45,961 bases of DNA from WVXT01 sp964403285 (GTDB lineage: Bacteria > UBA6262 > WVXT01), in NCBI GenBank assembly GCA_964403285.1, contig CAYOFG010000012.1:1-45961 (forward strand). Direction: 5' to 3'. Below are positions 8,271 to 16,710 of the stretch, one piece after another. The position numbers were made by a program, and so were the translations under genes. Within the stretch, counting starts at the first letter, position 1. Each line of letters begins with the position of its first letter. The notes under the pieces are model-generated. The model had not been told where the DNA came from and did not search any database. It saw only the letters and a list, made by a program, of their open reading frames with translations.

Positions 8271-9431
8271 TTACCCCTGTATTACTCTGCTAAATTTCCT
8301 CTTTCCCACTTGTACTATATATTCTCTATCTATCATTAAATCCATATCAGAATCTTTTATTCTTTTTTGATTTATCTTCACGCTTCCCTGGTTGATAAGT
8401 CTTTTTGCCTCATTTTTGCTTGTAGCCAGGCCAGCCTTTACCAACAAATCCACAACCCATATTTTCTTCTGGGAAATTCTAACTTCCTTTATCTCCTCGG
8501 GAAATTCCCTCTTAACAAAAACTTTTTCAAATTCTTCTTCAGCTTTTTTTGCTTCAGTTTCATCATAATATTTTTGAACAATCTTTTTTGCCAGTTCAGT
8601 TTTTGCCTGGCGAGGATGCATTCTCTTGACTTTATCTAAATCTTCCTCGGTTAGTAATTCATAGTACTTGACCATCAACGGGTCAGAGATACTCATAATC
8701 TTTCCATAAATTTCTTTGGGAGACTCGGTTATACCAATATAATTACCGTAACTCTTGCTCATTTTCCTGACACCATCTGTGCCTTCCAAAAGGGGCATAG
8801 TTATTATAACCTGGGGCTCCTGATTGAAATCTCTCTGCAACTGGCGCCCCATCAACAGATTAAATTTTTGGTCCGTTCCACCAATTTCCACGTCAGCTTT
8901 CACTTGAATCGAATCGTATGCCTGAAGTAGAGGATAGATAAATTCCAGAATGCTTATATCTACCTCTCGATTAAATCTTTCTTTAAAGTCTGCCCTGGCC
9001 AACATTTGGGCAACTGTGGAATGGGAAGAAAGCTTCATAACATCTGACAAACTCATCTTATCAAACCATTCACTATTAAAAACAACTTCCGTTTTCCCTT
9101 TATCTAGAATTTTAAATACTTGTTTTTGATAAGTCTTTGCATTCTTCTTTATTTCCTCAATAGTAAGTGGCTTCCTCGCCTCAGACCTTTCTGAAGGGTC
9201 GCCGATGCGGGCAGTAAAATCGCCTATTATGAAGACAATCTTGTGGCCCAGGTCCTGAAACTGCTTCAATTTTTGCAGAACCACGGTATGACCTAAATGA
9301 ATGTCAGGGGCCGTGGGGTCAGCGCCGAACTTCACTCTCAAGGGTTTTCCCCTTTTCAATTTCTCCTTCAGTTCTTCCGGAGAAATAACCTCTACTGTTC
9401 CTCTGCTTATTATCTCCAAGTCTTTTCCCAT
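8271..9431 (-). CDS. tyrS: Tyrosyl-tRNA synthetase
   Basis: Charges tRNA-Tyr. The 386-aa class I synthetase has an HIGH-type HLGH at 45-48, GGTDQKFNLLMGRQLQ at 184-199 and KMSKS at 223-227. A C-terminal S4 RNA-binding domain follows (LVKAGLATSKNEAKRLINQG). The overall form is the shorter bacterial TyrRS subtype. Its own promoter lies 28-56 nt upstream, and the 30-aa COX24-like ORF lies directly downstream. Confidence 0.97.
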   Translation of the reverse strand: MGKDLEIISRGTVEVISPEELKEKLKRGKPLRVKFGADPTAPDIHLGHTVVLQKLKQFQDLGHKIVFIIGDFTARIGDPSERSEARKPLTIEEIKKNAKTYQKQVFKILDKGKTEVVFNSEWFDKMSLSDVMKLSSHSTVAQMLARADFKERFNREVDISILEFIYPLLQAYDSIQVKADVEIGGTDQKFNLLMGRQLQRDFNQEPQVIITMPLLEGTDGVRKMSKSYGNYIGITESPKEIYGKIMSISDPLMVKYYELLTEEDLDKVKRMHPRQAKTELAKKIVQKYYDETEAKKAEEEFEKVFVKREFPEEIKEVRISQKKIWVVDLLVKAGLATSKNEAKRLINQGSVKINQKRIKDSDMDLMIDREYIVQVGKRKFSRVIQG

Positions 9432-9458
9432 TTCTCTTTCCTGGCAACTTTTTAGTAT

Positions 9459-9487
9459 TTTATAACATAATTTCCTGAAATTATCAA
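9459..9487 (-). promoter_or_regulatory. tyrS promoter
   Basis: Minus strand: TTGATA (9482-9487), 17-nt spacer, TATAAA (9459-9464). The predicted start of transcription leaves a leader of only about 20 nt, so there is no room for a T-box. Confidence 0.6.
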
Positions 9488-9504
9488 TAAAAAAATGTTC
9501 GCAA

Positions 9505-9546
9505 AAATAAAAAACCCTGGCTTAAAAAAGCCAGGGTTTTTTTGGT
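9505..9546 (-). terminator. Bidirectional-looking terminator after csp
   Basis: AACCCTGGCTT and AAGCCAGGGTT form an 11-bp stem with A/T runs on both sides. On the minus strand the T-run TTTTTTATTTTT follows. It ends the ogt-csp transcript just before the tyrS promoter. Confidence 0.85.
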
Positions 9547-9571
9547 TTTTCGGTTATTTGGCAAATGTATC

Positions 9572-9772
9572 TTACGATTTCGTTACATTTACTGCTTTGG
9601 GACCTTTGTCTGAATCAACGATGTCAAATTCAACCACTTCACCTTCGTGTAGGGTTTTGAATCCTTCCGACTGAATGGCTGAAAAATGCACGAACACATC
9701 GCCTGAACCGTCTTCCTTCTCAATGAACCCATAACCTTTAGATTCATTGAACCACTTTACTTTCCCTTTCAT
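9572..9772 (-). CDS. Cold-shock domain protein
   Basis: 66-aa single-domain OB-fold protein that binds single-stranded nucleic acid. RNP1 is KGYGFIE at 12-18 and RNP2 is VFVHF at 26-30. It starts MKGKVKWFNESKGYG, the family consensus. It lies 23 nt after ogt and ends at a strong terminator, so both are probably on one transcript from the promoter at 10135-10163. Confidence 0.95.
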   Translation of the reverse strand: MKGKVKWFNESKGYGFIEKEDGSGDVFVHFSAIQSEGFKTLHEGEVVEFDIVDSDKGPKAVNVTKS

Positions 9773-9795
9773 TTTTACCTTCCTTTCTTTCTAAA

Positions 9796-10095
9796 CTAGC
9801 TCTTCAACTTCAGAGCTTCCTTCCTTAACAATGCTCTCTTTTTTCTTTTTCCGAGAGCATATCCTCCCAGACTTCCATCCTTGCGAATTACCCGATGACA
9901 GGGAATTACAACAAGAAGGGGATTTTTGGCTAAAGCTCTACCTACAGCCCTTACCGCGGGAGGATTTCCGACTTGACGAGCAACCCACTCATACGTGCGG
10001 GTTTGTCCGGCGGGAATTGTAGATGTGACCTTCCACACTCTTCTTTCAAAAGACGAATAGCCACTTAATAACTTGTCAATAACTTTTTGGTTCAA
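9796..10095 (-). CDS. Methylated-DNA-protein cysteine methyltransferase, single-domain
   Basis: DNA-repair alkyltransferase fold. Only the C-terminal DNA-binding/active-site domain is present (99 aa). The acceptor Cys66 is intact in IPCHRVI, so this is not a Trp-type ATL protein. PAGQTRTYEWVARQVGNPPAVRAVG is the typical helix-turn-helix region in sense. The start is TTG at 10095, with GGAG upstream. The usual N-terminal domain of Ogt/MGMT is missing and there is no room for it before the promoter. Confidence 0.88.
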   Translation of the reverse strand: MNQKVIDKLLSGYSSFERRVWKVTSTIPAGQTRTYEWVARQVGNPPAVRAVGRALAKNPLLVVIPCHRVIRKDGSLGGYALGKRKKRALLRKEALKLKS

Positions 10096-10134
10096 CCTTC
10101 TCCAACCACTAACTCATTTTTTACTTCTTTCATA

Positions 10135-10163
10135 ATTTTATACTACTTTCCTAAAAAAGTCAA
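10135..10163 (-). promoter_or_regulatory. ogt-csp promoter
   Basis: Minus strand: TTGACT (10158-10163), 17-nt spacer, TAAAAT (10135-10140). The start codon is about 33 nt downstream of the predicted transcription start. Confidence 0.65.
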
Positions 10164-10199
10164 GCACTTTCTTTTGGTCTCTGAAAAAGTCCCCTAAAT

Positions 10200-10271
10200 G
10201 TCTTTGCGAGGCGAAGCCGAAGCAAACTCGTGCATAATTACAAGATTGCTTCACTTCGTTCGCAATGACAG
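10200..10271. repeat. CATTGCGA-type palindromic element, degenerate copy
   Basis: The arms TGTCTTTGCGAG and CGCAATGACA enclose GCAAACTCG...AAGATTGC. It resembles the copies at 25505-25579 and 45518-45581. It lies in the 235-bp spacer downstream of the HD-GYP gene, which also has a small hairpin (CTATGCCATTTATGGCATAG) at about 10301-10320. No gene is seen in the spacer. Confidence 0.7.
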
Positions 10272-10330
10272 ACCAAAAGCACACACCTTCCCGACGAAAG
10301 CTATGCCATTTATGGCATAGGAATGCACGA

Positions 10331-11131
10331 TCAAACAGCTAAAGTTTCGACAAAAGTACCTACGATTACCGGGTCAAACTGGCTACCAGCATTTTTCTTC
10401 AATTCCTTCACCGCATCCTTAGAAGGCAAAGCTTGACGATAAGGACAGCTGGAGGTGATGGAATCGTATGCCTCGGCTACTGAAATTATCCGCGCTCCTA
10501 AAGGAATCTCTTTCCCCGATAAACCGTCAGGGTATCCCTGACCATCGTATCTCTCATGGTGATGCCGAATCAAAGATCTGGTTCCCTGTAGAAATTCTAT
10601 CTGTTCAACAATGCCTTCTCCCACGACTACGTGCTTTCTTACTATAAAGGATTCCCTCTCATTCAACCTTCCCGGTTTTCCCAGAATAGTACTTCCCACG
10701 GCGATCTTGCCAATATCATGAAGCAGAGCAGATAATTCTATATTTATCATCTCTTTCGGTAAAAGGCCAAGTTTTTTGGCGATAGATAAGGAATACTTGG
10801 CAACTCTGGCTGAATGGCCCTGGGTGTAAGTATCTATAATTTCTATAGCCCCGAGGAGAGTTCTTATGACTCCAAGATAATCTGTGTGAAACTCGTCAGG
10901 AAATTTCAAGGTCTCCTTAGATTGCGGTTCTCTTTTAGCCTCTTTTATTCTATGACCCATAACCTCAAACAGATTCAATTTTGAGATTCGATGCTGGCCT
11001 CCAGGGGTTTTGAAAGATTTCAATTCTCCCCTGTAAATGTAATTCTTAATTGTACCCACAGTAACTTTGAGGAGTTTCGCTGCCTCTTTCGCTGTCAGGA
11101 ATTCATCATTATTGTGTAAAGTATTTCCCAT
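10331..11131 (-). CDS. HTH (MerR/excisionase-like) - HD-GYP cyclic-di-GMP phosphodiesterase
   Basis: Predicted c-di-GMP-degrading enzyme with a DNA-binding head. Residues about 10-55 (FLTAKEAAKLLKVTVGTIKNYI...GGQHRI) form an excisionase/MerR-type winged helix. Residues about 82-262 form an HD-GYP domain: HSARVAKYS at 106-114, HD at 138-139 in LLHDIGKIAVG, HHHERYDGQGYPDGL at 190-204 (GYP at 199-201), and VAEAYDSITS, where the usual VAD is VAE. No membrane segments. A strong promoter and a cyclic-di-GMP-I riboswitch precede it, so its synthesis is probably set by the molecule it degrades. Confidence 0.93.
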   Translation of the reverse strand: MGNTLHNNDEFLTAKEAAKLLKVTVGTIKNYIYRGELKSFKTPGGQHRISKLNLFEVMGHRIKEAKREPQSKETLKFPDEFHTDYLGVIRTLLGAIEIIDTYTQGHSARVAKYSLSIAKKLGLLPKEMINIELSALLHDIGKIAVGSTILGKPGRLNERESFIVRKHVVVGEGIVEQIEFLQGTRSLIRHHHERYDGQGYPDGLSGKEIPLGARIISVAEAYDSITSSCPYRQALPSKDAVKELKKNAGSQFDPVIVGTFVETLAV

Positions 11132-11146
11132 CTGCGACGCTATCCT

Positions 11147-11250
11147 TATTCGTTATCGGCAACTCGGCAGACTGAATGAGAACCACCACTAAAACGTTGG
11201 TCCCCGAGCTTTGCGCTCTACCCTCTCGGAATAGATTGCCTTTTCGCAAT
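11147..11250 (-). promoter_or_regulatory. Cyclic-di-GMP-I (GEMM-I) riboswitch controlling the HD-GYP gene
   Basis: Minus-strand leader between the promoter and the HD-GYP start. In order it has GGCAATCTATTC-CGAGA-GGGTAG (arm closed by a GNRA-like loop), then GAGCGCAAAGCTC. A hairpin GGGGACCA...TGGTTCTC follows, then GCCGAGTTGCCG. These match, in order and spacing, the GEMM-I signatures GGCAAACC, GACGCAAAGCC, a variable hairpin and GCCGGGTTGCC. The aptamer ends about 16 nt before the ATG, over the AAGGAT ribosome site. No terminator is present, so translational control is likely. Confidence 0.8.
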
Positions 11251-11268
11251 ATTCGATTTTTCGAAAAA

Positions 11269-11297
11269 AGTATACAAAATTGCCCATTTGTTGTCAA
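11269..11297 (-). promoter_or_regulatory. Promoter of the riboswitch/HD-GYP unit
   Basis: Consensus-like: TTGACA (11292-11297), 17 nt, TATACT (11269-11274). A TTTTCGAAAA palindrome lies just downstream of the -10. Confidence 0.8.
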
Positions 11298-11353
11298 GTA
11301 AATTTAAACGATTTTGGACGGGTTTAGGAGAGATTAAACGGCTTGGGGAGAAT

Positions 11354-13750
11354 CTATTGTGAAACCTCTTCCAAAATGACCTGCTTATCGGTTTCCCTGG
11401 CGAGTTCTTCAAAAATTTCTTTAAATTCTGGGTACTCCTCTACGGAAACTATAGTCTTCTTATCTATCAACCGTTCTTCAAAATTAATCACTCCCTTAGA
11501 AAAAGTATACTCATAGACATAAGTAAACCATGGAGTATCCTTAATAACAGGAGGGGGAAGAAATTTCACATTCAGGTGGCCGGGCAATTTTACTTTAATC
11601 TTCGTCACATTCTCATTAAGTGCACAAAAATCTAAGGGAAAATTCCTTCTACCTTTGGACACTAAAGATGCTGACAGGCTTCCCAATTTAGGAAGGAGCC
11701 TATTCTTTCCCGCTCTGGTCAGAAATTTAGGCCCCTTAAACTCCATTCTGATTTCTACTGGCTGGTTGAGATTCTCTGCCTCGCTTAGCGTATAATTTAT
11801 AAGTTCTCCTCCTGGAGTGATTGTATTTATGTTCTCCTTAAGCTGTTCCTGAACCAGAACGGGCTTGGTATACTTAAGCCAGGCCCTTTGACCCTGGTCG
11901 TACATCCCGAAAGTCTTGACTTCTCGAGTAGCAGAGATGGTTTCGTCATCGAGAATTTTAATCTCCATTGTTTTGGAAACTTTATTATGTTCTGCAGGCA
12001 AAAGGGGAGTCTTCTCAATTTTTCCTTCCTTTTCATAAAACACCAGAACTTTTCTATCCTGGTCAGAAGGAGGAAGATCTCCAAAGGAGGCTGTTTCCGC
12101 CGTGGGATCCAGAAAGACCGTCTTTCCGTTGACTTCTGCTGCCGCTATAGCATGGTTAAAAGTCAATACCGGAAACTCTTCATCTAAAACCCAGCACCCT
12201 CTGGTACCAATCAGTACCGGATGAGCCGAAATTCCTGCAAATTTTAACATGGCAATTAGAAGCATAGCCTGATCTTTGCAATCGCCGTATTTGTTTTTGA
12301 AAATTTCAATAGCCGAGTGGGGCTCGAATCCTGCCTGACCATACTCTACAGCCACATACCTGACTTTGGACGCTACCCAGTGATAAATTGCCCTGGCTTT
12401 CTCTTCCTCACTTTTCTTGCCCTCAGTCAGTTCTTTCACTTTTCTTTTTATTTCCTTATCAACATTCACTTTATCCTTTGCTAAATTCCACCACCAGTCG
12501 TAGATATCCTCCCATCTGTCAAATGAAGAGAGAGAAAGACTGGGCACAATTTCCTGCCAGGGAGGCATAGAGGGTTCCACAATGATTTCTGGCGCATCCT
12601 TGAATTCCCAAATGTAAATTCTCTTATCGCCTGCTTCTTTGATTTCTGGAGAGAAATCTACTTTGTAATTTGTAAAGCTTGGATTATAAGCTTTAAAATT
12701 AAATTCATAATCTTCAGGAACTACTACAGTCAGTTTCTGATTAAGATATGGCTCATAACCCTGAATGCCATAGTGGTGAGAAAAATCTTTCTCATTAATT
12801 AACTTACTTATGTACCATTTTGCCTTATATTCAATAACCGAGCCTTCAGCAACCTCTGGCATAGAGATAATTTTAACCCGAGCATTACTATATAGAGGAT
12901 AATTGAGATATTTGGAAACATCGCGGATATGTTTATCACCAACCGGGACAATTGTGCCATCAGGCCTTATCGTCCGGGCATACTCCAGCTCAACCTTCTC
13001 ATAGGTGGAATCGTAATCCAATTCCACCTCTCCGTAATGCTTTCCACGGTCGTTCAATATCTTCACTATAAAGTGGACCTCATCCGTAGCAGTAAAATCA
13101 GGCAAAATCTCAAATTTTCCATTGTCTAAAAGAATTATTGCTCCTGCATTGGGATAATCTTCCTGCCCGGGAGCGTTCACAATCAAGTCCCGTATGAATT
13201 TGTCTTCTATTTCATCTACTCTTGAAACCCCAATCTGTGCATCAATTGCTGCAATTCGCCGCGCAGCAAGAAGTTTGTATTCTCCTCCCGTGATTTTTCT
13301 ATAAACTTTAACCGCCTGGTCAAAGAGATTCTGCTTTTCACAAGTCTGCCCATAAAAATACAGAAATTCATCATCCTTGGGTTTTTCCCATTTATCGAAA
13401 ATGACAAGAGCTTCCGTATAGTCTCCCTGAATAAAATGTGAGAGGGCAAGAAGTTTTGCCACAGCGAAATTATCTTTCTCTTTTTCGTAAACCTGAGATA
13501 ACTGTTTAATCGCTTCTGGATACTTGCCGTGCTTATAATAAATCTTGCCCAGCAGAAAGCGCACCTCATTAGGGTTCGACTCAGGATCCTCTAATGCTAA
13601 ATTGTATTCATTCACCGCCTCTTGAAAAAAACGTTCGCTTTGCTCGGCGTACTCGTTCGCTAACTCTAGATGCGTCTTGCCCAGAACCGGCGAAGTTAAA
13701 GAGCAAATAAACAAAAAAAGGAAAAAAATAGACAAATTTTTTCTTCGCAA
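11354..13750 (-). CDS. Secreted TPR - DUF3857 - transglutaminase-like protein
   Basis: 798 aa. N-terminal signal peptide (residues 1-24, a long hydrophobic run after RRKN). TPR-like helices span about 25-185 (YNLALEDPESNPNEVRFLLGK, GDYTEALVIFD). A beta-rich DUF3857 region spans about 220-400. A transglutaminase core at about 455-590 has the Cys in YGDCKDQAM, the His in FNHAIA and the Asp in FLDPTA, so the triad is intact. The C-terminal part is beta-rich. It starts at TTG (13750) with GGGGGGAGAAG ahead. It is probably periplasmic or surface-exposed; substrate unknown. It lies downstream of the acetyltransferase, with a palindromic element between. Confidence 0.85.
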   Translation of the reverse strand: MRRKNLSIFFLFLFICSLTSPVLGKTHLELANEYAEQSERFFQEAVNEYNLALEDPESNPNEVRFLLGKIYYKHGKYPEAIKQLSQVYEKEKDNFAVAKLLALSHFIQGDYTEALVIFDKWEKPKDDEFLYFYGQTCEKQNLFDQAVKVYRKITGGEYKLLAARRIAAIDAQIGVSRVDEIEDKFIRDLIVNAPGQEDYPNAGAIILLDNGKFEILPDFTATDEVHFIVKILNDRGKHYGEVELDYDSTYEKVELEYARTIRPDGTIVPVGDKHIRDVSKYLNYPLYSNARVKIISMPEVAEGSVIEYKAKWYISKLINEKDFSHHYGIQGYEPYLNQKLTVVVPEDYEFNFKAYNPSFTNYKVDFSPEIKEAGDKRIYIWEFKDAPEIIVEPSMPPWQEIVPSLSLSSFDRWEDIYDWWWNLAKDKVNVDKEIKRKVKELTEGKKSEEEKARAIYHWVASKVRYVAVEYGQAGFEPHSAIEIFKNKYGDCKDQAMLLIAMLKFAGISAHPVLIGTRGCWVLDEEFPVLTFNHAIAAAEVNGKTVFLDPTAETASFGDLPPSDQDRKVLVFYEKEGKIEKTPLLPAEHNKVSKTMEIKILDDETISATREVKTFGMYDQGQRAWLKYTKPVLVQEQLKENINTITPGGELINYTLSEAENLNQPVEIRMEFKGPKFLTRAGKNRLLPKLGSLSASLVSKGRRNFPLDFCALNENVTKIKVKLPGHLNVKFLPPPVIKDTPWFTYVYEYTFSKGVINFEERLIDKKTIVSVEEYPEFKEIFEELARETDKQVILEEVSQ

Positions 13751-13772
13751 AATCTTCTCCCCCCACCACTCC

Positions 13773-13831
13773 TGGAGTGTCCCGACAAGTCGGGACCAAG
13801 TATCCCGATTTATCGGGACGCTTTACACTCC
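13773..13831. repeat. Three-way-junction palindrome (closing stem GGAGTGT)
   Basis: The closing stem GGAGTGT/ACACTCC encloses two hairpins, TCCCGACAAGTCGGGA and TCCCGATTTATCGGGA. It has the same plan as 27435-27486, 36624-36673 and 38502-38551 but different stem sequences. Confidence 0.75.
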
Positions 13832-13853
13832 TTCGTCGGGGCGCTTTTCCCTC

Positions 13854-14306
13854 CTATTCCATTTCTTTTAGCATAGCTACTTCATCGCAATCAGGAAATT
13901 TTGGACAATTAATACACTCGCTCCATATCTTATGTGGTAACTCGTCTTTTTCTATCTTTTCAAAGCCTTCTTTCTCAAAATATTCTGGCTTATAGGTGAG
14001 CGCAAAAACTTTCTTTATTCCCAGATCCTTTGTCTCCTTAAGACATTCCTCCATGAGTTTTCTGCCAATTCCTTTTCCCGTATTTCCCGACTTAACCGCC
14101 AGAGACTTGATTTCACCAAGGTCTTCCCATGACACATGCAGAGCGCAACAACCTAAAATTTCTCCTTTCTCCTCAAAAACTAAAAAATCCCTCAGGTTTT
14201 CATAGAGTTCGTTTAACGACCTGGGTAACATCTCCCCTCGCTCAGCATAAAAATTTATCAACTTTTGTATCGCTTTGATGTCGGAAATTTTGGCTTTTCG
14301 AATCAT
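13854..14306 (-). CDS. GNAT N-acetyltransferase, short ArgA-like (putative N-acetylglutamate synthase)
   Basis: 150-aa GNAT protein. It starts MIRKAKISDIKAIQKLI and has the acetyl-CoA loop GNTGKGIGRKLMEECL. The C-terminus HKIWSECINCPKFPDCDEVA, with its paired Cys, is typical of the short ArgA-like acetyltransferases proposed to make N-acetylglutamate for arginine synthesis. That substrate is inferred from family resemblance. Its start overlaps the stop of the oxidoreductase gamma gene by 4 nt, so translation is coupled. Confidence 0.8.
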   Translation of the reverse strand: MIRKAKISDIKAIQKLINFYAERGEMLPRSLNELYENLRDFLVFEEKGEILGCCALHVSWEDLGEIKSLAVKSGNTGKGIGRKLMEECLKETKDLGIKKVFALTYKPEYFEKEGFEKIEKDELPHKIWSECINCPKFPDCDEVAMLKEME

Positions 14307-14836
14307 CTGTATTCTTCTCCTTTCCTGAGCGCTTCTCTATTCAGTTTAAGCAGGTTCTTTTTCTCCTCGCCCAGCACTTTACTTAAAGACTCCAAAGTTC
14401 GCTTGAGGGAAACTATTTTTCTTCTGTTTACGTATGCTCCTAAAATCACCATATTCGCCACTCTACTATCCCCCAACTTCTCTGCCAGCTCTGTGGCTGG
14501 AATCTTTAAGACTTCAACGTCATCAGTTTTTATTTCTTTTTTCAACAAGGACGAATTAACTATTATTAATCCTCTTCTTTTAACTTTGGGAGTAAACATT
14601 TCCAGAGAACTCTCATTCATTGCCAGAAGAGTAGAGGGATTAGTAACTATGGGAGAACCTATGTTCTCATCAGAAATAATAACCTTGCAATTAGCCGTGC
14701 CCCCGCGCATTTCCGCGCCATAGGAAGGAAAGTAAGTTACATTAAGTCCTTCCTCCATCGCCGCGTGGGCAAGGAGAGTCCCGGCAAACATTATTCCCTG
14801 TCCGCCGGAGCCAGCCATGATTATCTCTTCCTTCAT
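14303..14836 (-). CDS. 2-oxoacid:ferredoxin oxidoreductase, gamma subunit
   Basis: 177 aa. It opens MKEEIIMAGSGGQGIMFAG, the glycine-rich start of gamma subunits, and has PSYGAEMRGGTANC. It joins alpha and beta subunits to form the oxygen-sensitive enzyme that oxidatively decarboxylates 2-oxoacids to acyl-CoA and reduces ferredoxin. It overlaps the beta gene before it and the acetyltransferase after it by 4 nt each. Confidence 0.93.
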   Translation of the reverse strand: MKEEIIMAGSGGQGIMFAGTLLAHAAMEEGLNVTYFPSYGAEMRGGTANCKVIISDENIGSPIVTNPSTLLAMNESSLEMFTPKVKRRGLIIVNSSLLKKEIKTDDVEVLKIPATELAEKLGDSRVANMVILGAYVNRRKIVSLKRTLESLSKVLGEEKKNLLKLNREALRKGEEYR

Positions 14837-15576
14837 AAATTTCCCTTTTCTTTTATTACTCCCAGAGGGAAAGTCCGTATCATCTTCTCTTCAATCCACT
14901 TCAGTGCTTCTATCGGATCAACTCCCCATCCCGTGGGACACATAGAGAGTACTTCCACCAGGGAAAATCCCTTGTTCTCTATCTGGGTTTGAAATGCCTT
15001 TTTAATGGCTCTTTTTGCCCTGACGGTATTTTTGGGGCTATTCACTGTTACCCTTTCAATATATACAGAGCCTTCTAACTGTGCCAGGGCTTCCGAAATC
15101 TTAATGGGATAACCGGCAATCTTAGCATCTCTTCCCCAGGGGGTGGTGGTGGTCTTCTGAGCAATAAGTGTGGTGGGAGCCATTTGACCACCAGTCATAC
15201 CATAGACAGCATTATTGACGAATATGATAGTAATGTTTTCTCCCCGATTGGCAGCATGGACCGTTTCCGCTGTGCCGATTGCAGCCAGATCACCATCTCC
15301 CTGATAAGTAAAGACAATTCTATCGGGTAGAACTCTCTTGATTCCTGTAGCCACAGCAGGAGGTCTTCCATGAGCTGCCTCGGTAACGTCAAAATTCCAA
15401 TAATCATAAGCAAAAACAGCACATCCCACGGGGGCAACGCCAATTGTCTTCTCTCTTATTCCCAACTCATCGACAACTTCAGCAATTAGCCGATGGACAA
15501 TCCCATGCCCACAACCCGAACAATAAAGATTCCTTTTTGCTGTCAGACTTTCTGGTCGGGAAAATAGTTTCTTCAT
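14833..15576 (-). CDS. 2-oxoacid:ferredoxin oxidoreductase, beta (TPP-binding) subunit
   Basis: 247 aa. It carries the thiamine diphosphate site: YCSGCGHGIVHRL near residue 18, and the Mg/TPP motif TYQGDGDLAAIGTAE with later NNAVYGMTGGQMAPTT. ARAHGR-like AAHGRPPAVATGIKR is also typical of the VOR/KGOR group. It overlaps the alpha stop by 4 nt and the gamma start by 4 nt. Substrate (2-oxoglutarate, 2-oxoisovalerate or other) cannot be fixed from sequence by eye. Confidence 0.94.
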   Translation of the reverse strand: MKKLFSRPESLTAKRNLYCSGCGHGIVHRLIAEVVDELGIREKTIGVAPVGCAVFAYDYWNFDVTEAAHGRPPAVATGIKRVLPDRIVFTYQGDGDLAAIGTAETVHAANRGENITIIFVNNAVYGMTGGQMAPTTLIAQKTTTTPWGRDAKIAGYPIKISEALAQLEGSVYIERVTVNSPKNTVRAKRAIKKAFQTQIENKGFSLVEVLSMCPTGWGVDPIEALKWIEEKMIRTFPLGVIKEKGNL

Positions 15577-16631
15577 TTTAATATTTTCTCAATCTTTTCT
15601 ACAATTACATCTACTTCCGGAATGCCACCTCCGGGCTTTCCATAAAAATATACCGGACATCTCCCATTTGTCGCCAAGCGCACATCCTCAACCATCTGTC
15701 CCAGACTCATTTCTATAACCAGAAATGCCTTTAATTTGTCTGCATTTTCAGCAATAACTTTTTCTGGGAAAGGCCAGAGCGTAATTGGCCTTATCAGTCC
15801 CACTTTTATTCCTTTCCGTCGTCCAATCTCCATAGCCTCCTTGCATATCCGGGCAGAAGTGCCATAACCCACCAGAGCGACCTCAGCATCTTTGAGATTA
15901 TCTGTTTCTACTCGTACTTCTGTTTTTTTCATTTTTTCATATTTCTTATTCAGTTTCCAGTTGTGCTCTTCCAGGGCTCCCTCGTCCATCAGTAACGAAC
16001 GAACCATGTGAGGTTCTCTCCCTTTACAACCATCCAGAATCCAACCTTTTTTAACACTCGAATTCAATTTCGCTTCTTTGTTCACAATCTTTACCGGCTC
16101 GAGCATCTGGCCCAGAATACCATCGGCGAGGACAATCACAGGATTTCTATACTTATCAGCCAAATCGAAAGCTTCTCGAGTCAAATCGTGCATTTCCTGA
16201 ACCGAGGCAGGAGCGAGCACAATCAAGTGGTAATCTCCGTGTCCGCCTCCTTTTGTCGCTTGAAAATAGTCACTCTGGGCTCCTGCGATATTCCCCAAAC
16301 CGGGTCCACCCCTTTGAATATTTACGATTACACCCGGGAGTTCACAACCTGCCATATAGGAGATGCCTTCCTGCTTCAAGCTTATTCCCGGAGAGGAAGA
16401 GGAAGTCATTGCCCGCGCACCTGCCAGAGAAGCACCAAAGACCATATTAATTGCCGCTATTTCGCTTTCTGCCTGGATAAATACTCTTCCTTTCTCTATC
16501 ATCCTTTTAGCCATATATTGGGTTAGCTCGTTTTGAGGAGTTATGGGATAGCCGAAATAGGCCTGGCAGCCTGCCTGTATCCCTCCCTCACCGACAGCGT
16601 GATTCCCCTTCATCAAAATCCTATCTTCCAT
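15573..16631 (-). CDS. 2-oxoacid:ferredoxin oxidoreductase, alpha subunit (VorB-like)
   Basis: 352 aa. It opens KGNHAVGEGGIQAGCQ and has FGYPITPQNELTQYMAKR, SSSSPGISLKQEGISYMAG, RGGPGLGN and YFQATKGGGHGDYHLIV. These fit the VorB (3-methyl-2-oxobutanoate) branch best, with the 2-oxoglutarate enzyme as an alternative. The order is ferredoxin subunit, 441-bp structured spacer, alpha, beta, gamma. The ribosome site before the ATG at 16631 is weak. Confidence 0.92.
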   Translation of the reverse strand: MEDRILMKGNHAVGEGGIQAGCQAYFGYPITPQNELTQYMAKRMIEKGRVFIQAESEIAAINMVFGASLAGARAMTSSSSPGISLKQEGISYMAGCELPGVIVNIQRGGPGLGNIAGAQSDYFQATKGGGHGDYHLIVLAPASVQEMHDLTREAFDLADKYRNPVIVLADGILGQMLEPVKIVNKEAKLNSSVKKGWILDGCKGREPHMVRSLLMDEGALEEHNWKLNKKYEKMKKTEVRVETDNLKDAEVALVGYGTSARICKEAMEIGRRKGIKVGLIRPITLWPFPEKVIAENADKLKAFLVIEMSLGQMVEDVRLATNGRCPVYFYGKPGGGIPEVDVIVEKIEKILK

Positions 16632-16710
16632 TTTTGCATAACCCCAAGAAACTTAATTTATGCATGGTTTCAACCGTGCCTACAAAAATTCAGACCATTC
16701 CCTATTCCCG

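Noticed and set aside
9411..9500. T-box leader for tyrS
   Set aside because: The predicted transcript leader is only about 20 nt, too short for a T-box.
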